Shown here: piece by piece, positions 1 to 11,802 of the stretch
Numbering within the stretch: the first letter of the stretch is position 1
Layout of the letters: each line of letters begins with the position of its first letter
Assembly: GCA_021018995.1 (NCBI GenBank)
Contig: CM037584.1
Coordinates: 147,887,317-147,951,316, forward strand
DNA length: 64,000 bases
Direction: 5' to 3'
Source of the DNA: Chloranthus sessilifolius
Lineage: Eukaryota > Streptophyta > Magnoliopsida > Chloranthales > Chloranthaceae
Translations under genes and position numbers: made by a program
The notes under the pieces: generated by a model
The model's database searches: none
What the model was told of the DNA's origin: nothing
The model's input: the letters and a program-made list of their open reading frames with translations, nothing else

Positions 1-619
1 TACCTGAGAGGCTGCTCCTTTACCTTTTTGATGTGGGAGGCTGGTGAATGTGACTCTTCTAGACCGGCCTCCATCATATAGACCATAGGTTCATCTGAGA
101 TTTCATCCTCAAATGTCAGCAAAGTCCTGTGGTGGTTTACCACAGGAGGAGTTTGTTTAGGTATGGAATGCTGCTCCTCAAATAGGGATAGGGTAGCCAG
201 ATCTATTTCAAGATTGGGAAGGGAGATGTGGAGATTGGTGGGATGGATAGGGGTTATGGGTTTATGTGGGTTCAAATGGGTTACCCCATTTCGATCGATC
301 TTTATGACCCCAGCGCTGACAAAGGATTCCCTGATGTGCGGCCTAGGGCAAGGCTTCTCTTCTATGTTGATTCCTCGAGCTCTTGCAGCTGCAGTAACCC
401 TGGCTTTCTCTTTAGCCTCTCGGACCTCTTCCTCTGTGGGCTTGTATCCCAGCCCGAATTTGACCTTCTGGCCCTTAGCAACAACTGGCTCTCTTCTGCC
501 TTGTAATCTAAGCCCGAGCGCTCGACCTTTCTGATAGCCCCACTTTTGGAGCATAGCCACCGCTGCTACCATATCGCCTTCTGTTTTAGGCATGATGCCC
601 TCAATGGGCTCCAGGAGTA
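1..619 (-). pseudogene. Element A post-protease G-patch region (partial)
   Basis: Reverse-strand reading downstream of the protease matches the C-element segment 47131-47555: an RFEYDF-like stretch, a short glycine-rich G-patch-like core and a basic stretch with the word KFGLGY. G-patch segments between protease and RT are known from plant Tat elements, where they probably contact RNA or helicases. The reading is broken and is cut by the window edge. No start codon is expected because this is part of a gag-pol polyprotein. Confidence 0.6.
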
Positions 620-1279
620 TCAGTGACACCTCATATTCAAAACTATGGAGGTCGACATCCTCAGCGGTGTGCGGTATATCCAACACATTGGGTTTTCGAT
701 GCTATTGGTGGCTTTTTCTTTCTCATTGTGCCCCTCACCAATGATTATAATAATTTTATGCCCAAATGCAAACTTGAGTTTTTGGTGCAAAGTGGAGCGT
801 ATGGCTCCGACCTCGTGAAGCCATAGGCGCCCCAACAATAGATTAAATGAAGATTTGATATCCATGACTTGAAATAAGATGGAAAAGGTCATTGGCCCTA
901 TCAACAGCTCAAGATCAACTTCTCCCATTATTTCTCTCCTGGTATTGTCAAACCCTCTTGTGATGGTTCTGGTGGGCCTCAGCATGTATGGATCGACCCC
1001 GATCTTAGTGGAGGTTCTTAACAGGCATATGTTCAATGTGGACCCATTATTAATTAAAACCAAGGGAATGACCATATTTCCAGACTCAACAGTTATATTT
1101 AATGACTTGGAGTGGCTACACCCTTCTTCAGGCAAATCAGCATCAGAGAATGAAATGACATTCGGAGCCATCACTTGCCCAATTATCCGCCAGACTTCAT
1201 CTGGGCTAACTTGGAGTGATACATGCACATTTTTTAATGCCCCCATTAATACTTGAAAATGGAGTGGGGACATCATCAA
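620..1279 (-). pseudogene. Element A aspartic protease (retropepsin) with altered active site
   Basis: A 219-codon open stretch on the minus strand. It has the retropepsin plan: a hydrophobic run ending in the active-site triad region, then a GxDNTRREIMGEV-type segment, and the LLGRLWLHEVGAI motif that corresponds to the second hydrophobic/flap-side motif (LLGRPWLHEVGAI in element C). The active-site word is LINNGS, where element C has LIDNGS at 46817-46835, so the catalytic Asp codon (1049-1051) now reads Asn. Downstream of gag and upstream of the G-patch region, as in C. The enzyme would cleave the gag-pol polyprotein in the virus-like particle; this copy should be inactive. Family assignment is secure; loss of activity is inferred. 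Confidence 0.8.
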
Positions 1280-3733
1280 CAGATCCCAGATGGTTATATG
1301 GCGGGCATTCTTCTCAATTAAGTCTCTAGTATATGTTCCTGACTCAATGTTTTGAAGGGATTCACAACACTGTCTTTCTTTCCCTCTGGTTGGGCATGTG
1401 TTGTTGCTGGCACTTCTGGCTGCTTCGATATCCTCCCAAACCGTGTGACAAAGTCCACTGCCCCTTTTCTAATGATGCTACTGATATTGACATCTGTTTG
1501 CTCGCAGCTTAGCGGGACCTGATGAGGGTCATAGGTTAGTCCCGAGAGCTGGAAAGGTATGGCTGCCGGTACTTGAGGCACTTGCACTGTCGGCTCATGA
1601 GGTGTGGGCAACACCTGATTTATTTCAGTGGTAATGGGTTGGGTGGAAAAATTAGGCCAGATAGGGGTGGTGAAGCTTGAGGGCGGTAGCATTGGAGGGA
1701 AGGAGGTAAAAGTAGGCCATTAATAGCTGGTGGGCACTGGCGGGGGATGGCGGGAGATGGGGGGTCTGATGGGCCGTTAGGTAATTGATCGGGGTGGTGG
1801 AGTTCACAGGCGGAACTTGGGGTGATGGGATGGCGCATGCCATTGATAATTGATGGGTGCGGGTGTGGGATTGGGGGCCTAATGGCTTATTGGGTAATTG
1901 ATGGGGGCGGTGGAGTTTGCCGGTAGTTGAACTAGGGGAAATGGGGTGGGTGCAGGCCATTAATAATTGGCAGGTGCGGGTGTGGGACCGGGGGCCTGTT
2001 GGCTCATTGGGTAATTGATGGGGGTGGTGGTGTATGGTTGGAATGCATTGATATGTACGTAATTGACGGGTGTGGTGGACGAAAAATATGCCCTGAGATC
2101 CAAGGGTTCAATTTGCGAGTTGGGGAAATATTCTGACAATTTTAGGGGTTCAATTACCCCTATGTTCCTCTCTTCCAGGTTTCTTGACAATGGTGCTACA
2201 TAACTCTCCCGATCACTGATATAATCGGATGGGTCAAATTCAAACTCCTCCTCATCTTCTATCATTCCGATGGTGGGTTTGGGACCTGCTCCTCCGGTAG
2301 GATGTGGGGGTAGTGGCACTTGGTGAATATTAGCATGCTGAGAAGGTGCAGGGGGAATGATTTTCTCAGCATCAATCAAATCTTGGATTGCGTGCTTTAA
2401 TAGGAAGCAGCGATCAATTGGGTGACCCGGCCCCTAATGAAAATTGTAGTGGGTATTCGGGTCATAATTCTTTAGGATCGGGTGAGGAGGAGGTTCTGGT
2501 TGACGGATAGTGACTAATCCCTTTTACACTAACAAAGGTAGAAGTACACTCAATGATTAGCCCAGTGGCATGAAAACTTGGTCGTAGCAGGCTCTCCTCT
2601 ACTTCGAAGTCATTTGCACTCCTTGCCCATTCCAATTCTCTGCATCTGCTCAGGCCTAACGGGTGCTAGTGGGGCTGCCTGAAATTGAAACGGGATAGTA
2701 TTGTTATTGGGCCTGGTATTGGCGACGTTCTGGACGTCGGCCTCGATTCTCTTATCATTCCTCTGCTCTGAAAACCTCCTGACCCCAGTGGGCCCACTTG
2801 GCATGTTCTTACTCAGACGGCCCTCCCTGATGGCATCCTCACATTGGTTAGCATTTCTCACCATATCAGTAAAGCTGGACTGCTACTGGTACACAAAAAA
2901 GTTCAAGTTCATGGGCAGAGTATTCTTTGAGATCATCTCTATCTGCTCATCATCAGGTATTCTATTTTTGACCTGAGCTGCCAGTGCTCTCCAGCATCCA
3001 AAGTAGTCGCTGAAGGTCTCATTCTAGTTCTGTTTCAAACGGGCCAAGTCTGACTTACGCGACTCAATGTCTATATTATAGACACATTGTTCTTGAAAGA
3101 GGTGCGTCAGGTCCTTCCACATTTTTATCATGGATGGTTCTAAAGATGTGAACCATCTCAAAGCCGGCCCGGTCAGAATATTCTAAAAGACTTTTATTAG
3201 TAGTCTTTCGTCCCCTCCATATTGGCACATGTCCCCATAGTACAACTTTAAGTGCGCGATCAGATTGCCAGTGCCATTATATTTGTCGAAGGCAGGCATT
3301 TTAAATTTGGGGGACAGGGGGACCTCAGTGAATAAGCATAAATCTGTGAAGTCTGTGGCGTGGATTTCAGCACCACCGATTTTCATCAGCTGCTTTTGTA
3401 TTTTGTCCAACTATTCTTTTAGCTGCTCTGACTCTTTTGATATAGGGGCAGCTTTCTCAGCCGTTAGTTGGACTTCACTCTGGGCCACCAAGGGGTGGGC
3501 AATTATGGGAGGAGGGTTAAGGCTAGTCAATGCCCCAGCATAGGCCCCACTATTACTAATCTTGTCCTCCTCATACTGCTGGTCGGCATAATATGCAGTG
3601 AGGGCGAGATTCTCTTATTGTTGTTGCACGGGTTGGATGGGAATGACATGAGTGGGGGTTGTGTGAGCCCATTGGGGGTGAGGAAAGGTTTATTGGGTGA
3701 TGGGATTTTGGCTTAGAGGTGGGGCCTGATGGG
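1280..3733 (-). pseudogene. Element A gag, C-terminal two thirds (broken)
   Basis: Reading leftwards from 3733: an acidic/glutamine region, a gag core (3410-3183) with PKFKMPAFDKYNGTGN, LRWFTSLEP and RNANQCEDAIREG, then a zinc-knuckle region (about 2460-2390), then an acidic EEFEFDPSDYIS segment (2379-1960) and a proline/histidine-rich tail. Each block matches element C gag (44282-46187). Several in-frame stops are present, for example after LLIKVF at about 3183. In the knuckle the first Cys is replaced by Tyr and a CAG-type codon has become a stop. Gag would form the particle and bind RNA. The N-terminal part of the same gag lies at 18036-19567, separated by the Athila insertion. Confidence 0.75.
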
Positions 3734-5558
3734 TGTTGTTACTTCTTAGTGTACTTGATTTATGTGTGTTTTGAAAACAGATTTATAGCTGCTAAATTAC
3801 AGTGGCTCCAGCCTATATAAAAAAAAATAAAGAAATATCAGCACAGTTAGAAGAGAATTAGCCTGCAAGATCAGGGCCAATTGTAGCAAGTTTTAAAAAG
3901 TAAGTGAGTGAAAGATCGTCCACAGAGAATTTGTCTAAAATGTAAGATAAACCTCCAGATCTGAGCTACCAGATCTGACTTCTTATCCTATCTAGAAAAC
4001 TGATAAGATGAGAGGTTTGAATTTGTCACGTTTAACTAACTAAAAACAAAGAAAAATTTAAACTAAATGATCCAGATCCGAGTTGGGGGAATGATTGAAA
4101 CAAAGATGGAGAAGTAATATCTAAATCTGATTTGGTCTTTGAAATCTAATGAGAATAATTGCTCAACAGAGGTGATCAATCTTCATCTCGCTACAAGCAC
4201 AGATGTAAGAGAGATAAATCTAATTCAAGGATTAGGCTTACACTTATGGCTATGGTCTGTCCACTTTAATGGCCACAAACCATCCAATAGTCTTTAATCC
4301 AAATCCTCAATTCAGAACAAGAAACATCACTACAAATGTTGTAAGAGACTAGTTTACAAACACTAATTCTCACAGGATTAATGAATCAAGGGAAATTACA
4401 TGCAAAATAATGAATCTAAAGGAGTCTAATGTACTGAGGAGATCAGACCCTTGACATGAGTCCAATGGAGAATGCATAGTTTACAGCAACCTTTTAAAAT
4501 TCATCCTTACAATTTACGAGCAACGCCATGACTCTCGGATTTGCGGTCTTGGTTGCAAACTCTCCTTTGATTCTGACGATGATCGCATGACTCTCAAATG
4601 CAAGTACAAAGTAGGTTTTACTAAGGATTGCGCAAAGTGTCTAGATTTGGGAAATGGGGGATTAAAAATGAAACTCAAAATCTGGATGCCCCAATTGGGC
4701 AAATGCTTCGTCTATTTATAGCTTTCCCCAGGTCCAGCTCAGATGTGTATCAACCAATCAGAGGTTCTCAGATCTGTATTGACCAATGGTAGTCGAGCAC
4801 GGGGATCCAGATCTGTTCTGGCTAATCAAAATTCCTCGATCTGGTTCAGCCAATCAGGTGAAAAAGGCATCAATTCTGTTATGCATTTTGAAAGTTTGTT
4901 AGAGTTTCTAGAAGTTCCAGCCAAGTTATTCCCTCTCTAGGTGCTCACGTGGGGTGGAATATTCCTTCGCTTCATGCTTAGAACCCTCTGGAATGTCCCT
5001 AAGTTTTAAAATGCATTGGGATGCGTGCAACAAATTACTGAATTGCCCTTGTTAAAGCTGCGAATCTCCAGAAGGCCTCTTCGCACAGCTTAGGGGCCTT
5101 TTCGTAAAGTGTTGTGATTATTGAAGCTCTTTTCGCAATGTTCTGGTTCTGTTCGAATTGTGTTTTCTTCTTTTCGCAAAGTTCAATCCTCTCTTCGAAC
5201 AATTTAGATGCTCTTCGAATGCTATGCCTGGAGTTTTATTCCTTTTCGCAGAGTTTCAGGTTCTTTGCGAAAAGGACTCTGTAGTGCATTTTTCTGTTCG
5301 AATTGTTCCATACTTCTCTTCCAGGTCTTTGCTTCTTCTATTCAGACCTTTCAACAGCTGATGAGGTTGTTTCTTCACTTTCTTCCTTTGGATTGACATG
5401 GATTGTCATCTTATTGGCACTTTTAAGCTGCTTTTATGGTTAAGCCTGTCTTTATTGTTAGCTGCAACATAAGCACTTAAAACACTTATTTAGTTCTCTC
5501 AAAGGTCTATCAAGACTCAAGTTCAGGGGTGAAAAATGGTATTTTTCACTTGTCAACA
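3734..5558 (-). repeat. Athila-type 3' LTR (left copy)
   Basis: 1,825-bp direct repeat of 16213-18035. Because the element reads on the minus strand this is its 3' LTR. Ends are TGTTG/CAACA. Contains the TATA box 4712-4721 and, upstream of it in transcript orientation, a cluster of TTCGAA/TTCGCA words (about 5045-5285). The two LTRs differ visibly at about 4520-4650, 4800-4830 and by small indels. Confidence 0.93.
4712..4721 (-). promoter_or_regulatory. TATA box in Athila 3' LTR
   Basis: Plus-strand ctatttatag reads CTATAAATAG on the minus strand, in an LTR that is transcribed on that strand. The identical box is in the other LTR at 17188-17197. Position inside the LTR fits the U3/R promoter. 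Confidence 0.6.
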
Positions 5559-5572
5559 CACCCCCAGACCTA
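5559..5572 (-). other. Polypurine tract of the Athila-type element
   Basis: On the minus strand the bases directly before the 3' LTR read AGGTCTGGGGGTG and then TGTTGACAAG. A G-rich tract ending at the LTR is the plus-strand primer site for reverse transcription. Confidence 0.7.
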
Positions 5573-7291
5573 AGCTTTGCTAGTCCCTGAGCAAAGACAA
5601 AATAAAAAAACAAAGTAAAGAGCCACTTTTGTAGGGAGCACAGTTGCATTTAGCATATGCAACAAGCCTTTTAAACCCCTAGGTGATCCCTAGTGGAGGA
5701 GTGAAGTCTCCTGAGGGTTTTCAGTGAAGGTACCCACAAACTTCTTCAATAAGTTAGTTAAGATCACTGCAGTTCTGTTACAGCCACTTTCCTCAATTGA
5801 TTATTCACACCTGCATCAGTTATTTTGTAAGAAGGTTTTTCAAGAAAGATATCAGTTTAAAACTAAAATTCTACAGTAATTCTTGTTACTACTCAGTCGA
5901 TTTATGTCAGAGGCCATTTACAAGGAAAATTAACGAACAGCTAGCCTTTGATTTAGGAATCCAGCTTCGATGTTGCCCTAATCAGTTGATTTTAAACCCA
6001 ATTCTCACCAGGATTTTCACTCAATAAGCAAATGAGAGGGTTGTACTATTTCACACAGCTCAAGAGCGATTCTGATCCTCAAATAGGACTGTAAGTGGGA
6101 GCATAGGCATTGCTTTTAGTTAAAAATTCACTGCTCCTTTCACCATAGATTACACAAATTCTTATCTCCATGTGATAGCTCAATTCATCATTGATCAGTA
6201 AGGACTTTTATTGTGGCTTATGGGTGAAATTTCTCAAAAGGGTTGGAATGGTGTTCATATTTGAGAAGTCAGTCAAGGTCAGGAGGTTATATACAAACCC
6301 ACTCTTCTTCAGCATAGTTTCATCTTCTTCTTTTGAATTTCCAGAGCCAAAGTGGCTATCTTTTTCAATCTTCCAATGAAAATGCCCGTTTTCTTTTATT
6401 TTTCTCAAATATTTTTCTTTTCTTTTCAATTAGCATTGACCGCATGCCACATTCCCTCTCATTTGCTTCATCATTGCCTTCAACTTTTACCCTTCTTTGC
6501 TATTAAATTGTTACTCAATTCTCCTTCCTCACTTCCTTCCTTTATCTTCTGCCTTCTCGGGGTAGGGTTAGGATAAATGAGGTTGATGAGGTTTATTAGG
6601 GGAGATTTCAAAGGAATCATAGATTTATTTAGCTCAAATGGTGTGTATCAAGGGCAGTTTCAAAAGGTGGGGCTTTGTAAGGTTCAAACTGTCCAAAAGG
6701 AGGCCTTACATCATGTCTTTAATATCATGAGTGCTATCAAATTATTTCGATATGTGTAACTTCTAGTGTAAGATTCACATAGTCCCAAAAGCGTAAAAGA
6801 TTGCCAAAGCATACCTCCAAAGAATACATTTCGCCCAAACCTCCTTTGGGTGTGGTTTTATATCAACGTCTTGAGGTATATCTTCACTGTTTTCCTTCAT
6901 TTTAGGTTTACTAAAACATCAATTTTCTTTTGGAAATTTCCTGACATTTACTTCATGAAAGTCTTTTAGAATTACACAGGAAAGTAATTTTAAAGAGTTT
7001 TTTTTTTTAACTTCTTAATATATTTCAAAACAACAGGTGTGAAAAATATATATAAAAAATTGCTGATCCAAAACTGTACTGATGTTAACTCCTTTATTGA
7101 TTATTGCTATTTCTGTCACACCCCCAAACCAAAGGGTAGCAGGGGTCCTGGGCCAAAACAGAGAAAAAATATATGCAAGAAAGAAAAACAACAAAAGTAA
7201 TGATGGCAAGAAGACAGACAGAAATGCACAGTAGTATACACAAAACAGAATTTTCTATTACAACTTTATAACACAAAAAGTACAATGAGAG
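5573..7291 (-). other. Athila 3' non-coding region with a second purine tract
   Basis: No supported gene. At 7114-7130 there is a second tract: TGTCACACCCCCAAACC on the plus strand, close to TGTCAACACACCCCCAGACC at 5551-5570. On the minus strand it reads GGTTTGGGGGTGTGACA. A T-rich stretch lies at about 6320-6500. The rest is AT-rich single-copy-looking sequence. Confidence 0.5.
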
Positions 7292-9934
7292 CTAATAACT
7301 GGGGTCAAAATCTGTATCATAGGTTGGTTCAAGTGGCTCCGAACTGGAGTCACTGTCAGAATCAGAGCTAGAGTCAGTGTTGGAGTCCGAACTTGATTGA
7401 GCTTTCTCCGGAATGGTGTTTTGTAGCTCAGTATACTCCTCAGATTTGATCTTTTTGGTGAGGCCAAGGTATTTGCTAAGGCTAGTGGTCTTCAATTTTT
7501 CTTGGTCAAGTTGGGCTTGCAACATGGACACCTTGTGTTGCTCAGTCCTCACCAGCTGAAATGTTTGACCCAGCAGGTCCTTCATTTTCTCTCTTTCAAA
7601 TTTCATAAAGATCTCCAACTTCCGAATCTGGTTTTCATAAGGGGTACGGATGTAAGCTTGTAAATCAGCTAGCCCCTTTTGAACATCTCTGCGAATATAG
7701 GGATTATCTTCCATGGCTTTGATGAGGGTGGCATATCGGGGGAGGGGAATGGAATGGTAGGGGACCAAAGGTGTCCCAGCTGTGGGAGGGGGGAAGAAGT
7801 ATCTAGAAGGTTGACAGCAGGGTCTGTCTGAGTGGCTTGCTCAGAGAAAATGGGGAGTGGTGGAGGGGATGCAACCAAGGGGACTTCAGGTTCAGTTTGT
7901 GTTGCATGGGCAGTAGTGGTGGGGGTGGTCAGATCAACCAATAATATCTCTGGGTCAGTTTGGGTGGCCTGGGAATCAACAATAGGTACAGGGGTAATGG
8001 TGGTTGTTTGGGATGTGGAAGCTAAGGTTTGGAGCAGTTCATTGGTTACAGACTGGTTGTCTGTGTTGATTTGGAGTTGGGCTTGGATGGATTGGAGGTA
8101 GGTAAGAATTTGGGAAATGGATGCAGGTGTGGGAGAGGTGGGCATGGCATGGACTGGGACAACTGATGTGGAGGGTGGAGGTGCAATGGCTGTAAAGGGA
8201 GAGGTAGGGAAGTGAGTGAAGTGATGAGGAGCAGGTATAGGGGTAGGTTCAAGTTCCATGGATTCAAAAATAGAACCCATTAAGGAAGAGTAGGCCTCTG
8301 TAGTGAAGGGCGCAGGTTCAGGTGTATGGGAGACCTCAGGTGTGTGGGCTGAATGAGCAGGGGAAGGTGAGGGGCTTTGGAGCAGAGGAGTGCAGGGAGA
8401 TGGGGCAATAAAATCTGCAGCTAACGCCTCTAAAACCTGGGCATTGGAGGGCAAAATTGGTGGTGTGAGAATGGTTGGAGTGGTTGGTGTAGAGGGGGAA
8501 TCCACAATTGGAATGATGGAGGGTGTGAGAGATGGGACAGCTGGGATAGGTGAAATGTCAGGGGCTGGAGTAGGGGAGTAGGGTGCAAGGCCAACGTCCT
8601 CCAGGTAGGTGCAGCTGAAGAGCTGGTCACCAAAGGAAGGGGATTTTTATCAACAATGGGTGCAGCTAAGGAGCTGGCCACCACAGGACAAGAGTGGGTT
8701 CAAGAAGTGCAGCCTAAAGAGGTCACCACAGAGTTGGCAAACTGGATCCGCAAAGTTGATTCGACAAAATTGGATCCGCAAAATTGAAGGCGGCTCAGTG
8801 CAGGCTCTCTTTCCCAGTGTGGATGGGTTCAGTGTGCTCATCAGTAGGGATGGGTTCTGGCTCACTCACAGCAGTTAAAAAGTGTGTGCTCATCTGTAGG
8901 GATGGGTTCTGCTCACTCACTTGCAGTTGATTAAAAGAGGGCATGTGCAGGTTCACCTACCTCTCTCATCCTTCTTAGCATAGCCTGGCTTGTAGTCCAA
9001 GCCTTTTTCCCAAAATTGTGAGGGGTAATGACTTCAAATGGCTCCTCACTATCAATGTCAAATTTGGCTCTGAGGAGGGCTGTGATCAATCTGCCAAATG
9101 GTAGGCTAGCTAGCTCCTGCTCCTTTATCAACTTGGCACTAATGTCAGCCATGGCTTCGAAAATTAGCATAGGGGCATTGAAAAACTGCCCCTTGGAGAA
9201 ATGAAAGAGGGCCTCTAAAATTGGTGTTCTCCTCTCTTGGCTGTGCCCAGTGACATAGAAGCTTCCCCTTAAAATGGAATCCATTAATAGAAATTGGGGG
9301 GCAAGGTCTCTTCTCATGATGGACTGCCCAGTGCCCACAATAACCTGGGTTAAATGTGCAGCCATCTCTCTAAAGGAGGCTGTTTCTGGAGCAGCCAAAG
9401 GACCAGAGGGATCAAATTGGAATGGTATCCCTAAAGCATTCCCTATGTCTTCAAATGTCACAGTAAGATCGCAATCATCAATGAAAATGACTAGGGTAGG
9501 GACATCAGCATCTCTTTGGACCTTGATTAGGTTTTGGTACCATAACTTCATCATTCTTGGGTAAATTTTCTCTGGCAAGGGGGTAAGGATATTGCTTAGT
9601 GAAGCCTCTCTAATGTATCTTAAGGATGGTAAGCAATGGTTTGGTGTGCGAAAAAGTTTCATCCACCATCACTGTGTATTAGTTTTTGAGCTTCAATGAA
9701 GGGGTTAGGTAAGACCAAATGAATGGGTAGAGGAGGAAGCTCAAATTGTAATAGTAGCAAAATGGGTTCCTCATGTCTAATTTTCTTCCTTTCTCCACCC
9801 TATCCGCTTTATCCATAGATAGTTTCTTTAGCTAAAGTTTTGGCTTTTCCTTTGCTTTTGGGGTAGGATTTGCTCACTTTCTTAGTAGAGGATTTGGGGA
9901 ACATAGCAGCCAATGATTTCTCTGCTTTTCCCAT
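7292..9934 (-). pseudogene. Athila accessory ORF between integrase and 3' LTR (transposon-protein domain, proline-rich linker, coiled coil)
   Basis: Starts plausibly at ATG 9934 (MGKAEKSLAAMFPKSS, lysine-rich), with stops soon after at about 9820-9660. The main open block 9662-8931 holds SILRGSFYVTGHSQERRT and SLPFGRLITALLRAKFDI, wording typical of the 'putative plant transposon protein' domain found behind pol in Athila-like elements. Next comes a Pro/Thr-rich stretch (8505-7669) with repeated QATQTDPE-type words, then a predicted coiled coil (7768-7400: DVQKGLADLQAYI, KFEREKMKDLL, QLDQEKLKTTSL) and a Ser/Asp-rich acidic tail ending near 7292. No signal peptide or membrane segment is visible, so this is not an obvious envelope protein although it sits in the env position. 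Function unknown. Confidence 0.6.
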
Positions 9935-10617
9935 TCTAGATTGATGTATAAAAATGCCCAAAATAGATGCTAACACAGAATCAAATTACTAAATGCTAAC
10001 CAGAGAGAATGGGCAGAGAAATACCGAGATCTAGGGTTTATGTTTGAACGAGTTGTTTGCTTGCAGAAATCCCCTGTTAAAAGCAAATCCTTCTCTGCAA
10101 ACGCAAATGATCGAACAACAGAGACAAAAGTGTAGTAAGCTTCTTAAATCGTGCAAGGAAAGAACGAAGTAGGGTTTCAGTGGAAAGAGTCGCTCTGCAG
10201 AGAGAGTTTGAAATGAAACCCCATCGAAAGGGTTTAAATATACTCAAAGTTAATATCGCAAAGTGCCTTTAAGTTTTCAAAAGTTCCAAAGAGACCTTTA
10301 CAATTGTGAATGGCCATATCACCATTCAAAAGTTAATAGCTTCGTAAACATTATTTCGCAAAGGAGTTAGCTTCGTAACTATCTTTTCAAAAGAAAATGG
10401 CTTCAAGACTAACTATTCAAGCAAACTTGCTTTCGAAAGCGCTTCCTACAGATCCAGTAGTCTTCGAAAAGTAAATTGGATTTTGCGAAAAGAGAATTAT
10501 TACTTTGCTAACTTAACTTTGAGCATATTTAAACTATGAAAAGAGATAAAATCATGAATAACAGAGAAAATAAGCAAAAACTATGATATACAAACATAAT
10601 GTACAGCTTTTCTACCA
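9935..10617 (-). promoter_or_regulatory. Non-coding spacer between integrase and accessory ORF, rich in TTCG words
   Basis: No ORF. Between about 10300 and 10500 the words TTCGTAA, TTCGCAAA, TTCGAAAG, CTTCGAAA and TTGCGAAA recur every 20-40 bp. The same words are clustered in the LTR (about 5045-5285 and 17515-17755). In minus-strand orientation the cluster lies upstream of the accessory ORF, so it may be its promoter region; that is inference. Confidence 0.35.
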
Positions 10618-11796
10618 TCAAATTTTTGAGATTCGTGATGATAAATGGGCAAAGACAGTTCTCGGTATTTTCAATGCATGGTTTGAGCCTCGACCATTTA
10701 CCTTTATGATTCTTCCATTACTTGGATCAAAGAGCCTCTGAATGACAGTATGGCCCTTCCCATCCGGATCTCTTTTCCGGGAAAATTTGAGTTTTGAGTT
10801 AAATAACCATACCTTAGAACCAGTGAACTCTTTTCTCAATAAATTTTTATCATGAAAAGTTTGACTTTCTCTTATACAATCTTGAATTTGTGTATGCATC
10901 CATTCGCAGCTTCTTCTAACTCAAAGAAGTTGCTTCTCGTGATTACCAGCAGAGTTAGATCCATGTTCAATGTTTTAATGGCCCAAAAGCTTTATATTCT
11001 AACTCTCATCGGTAAATGGCATGCTTTGCCATAGACCAACCTAAATGGGGACATACCAATTGGGGTTTTATAGGCTGTCCTATATGCCCACAATGCATCA
11101 TTCAGCTTAAAGGATCAATCCTTTCTGTCCTTCTTCACAGTCTTTTCCAAAATATGTTTGATTTCTCTATTGGAAATCTCCACTTGTCCACTGGTTTGTG
11201 GATGATATGGAGTGGCTACTCTATGAGAGTATTTCTTCAACAAAGTTTCAAAATGTCTATTACAAAAATGGCTTCCCCCATCACTGATAATGGCTCTGGG
11301 AAAACCAAACCTGGAAAAAATGTGATCCTTAAGAAATTTCAGAACCACTTTGTGATCATTTGTTTTAGTAGCTGTGGCTTCAATCCATTTGGATACATAA
11401 TCCACAGCTACTAAAATGAAGTTATTCCCATTGGAAGGAGGGAAGGGACCTATGAAGTCTATCCCCCAAACATCAAACAATTCTACTATCAAAATAGGCT
11501 GTAAAGGCATTGAGTTTCTCTTGGAAATGCTGCCTAATTTCTAATAGTTCTGGCAGGACTTACAATGCTGCAGGGCATCCTTGAAAAGTGTAGGCCAAAA
11601 CACCGCAAAACTTTGCAGCAGCTTTTGTTCCACTAAAATGACCTCCACAGTTCGTTTCATGACACATAGAAAGTATTCTATGAAATTCTTGGTCAGGGAC
11701 ACATTTCCTTATTATTTGATCAGCACAACTCTTAAACAGATAAGGATCCTCCCAGATGAAGTGGTTAACCTTTGAGAAGAAAAGATCTTTATTCAT
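10618..11796 (-). pseudogene. Athila integrase (broken)
   Basis: Minus strand, in order: zinc-finger segment (11796-11560, with HETNCGGHFSG, CQN-type Cys pair lost near a stop), catalytic core (11510-11115) with [25 protein letters not shown] and [16 protein letters not shown], giving the D, D and E positions, then a C-terminal part (11035-10618) with ALWAYRTA and a basic, lysine-rich end (SKLKFSRKRDPDGKGHTV). Stops or shifts occur near 11550, 11110 and 10900. Integrase would insert the cDNA into chromosomal DNA. Position after RNase H is the Ty3/gypsy order. Confidence 0.8.
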
Positions 11797-11802
11797 TCTA
11801 TT

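Noticed and set aside
9274-9564. Plus-strand ORF of 96 codons opposite the Athila accessory ORF
   Set aside because: Shadow frame; the minus-strand frame has the recognisable domain.
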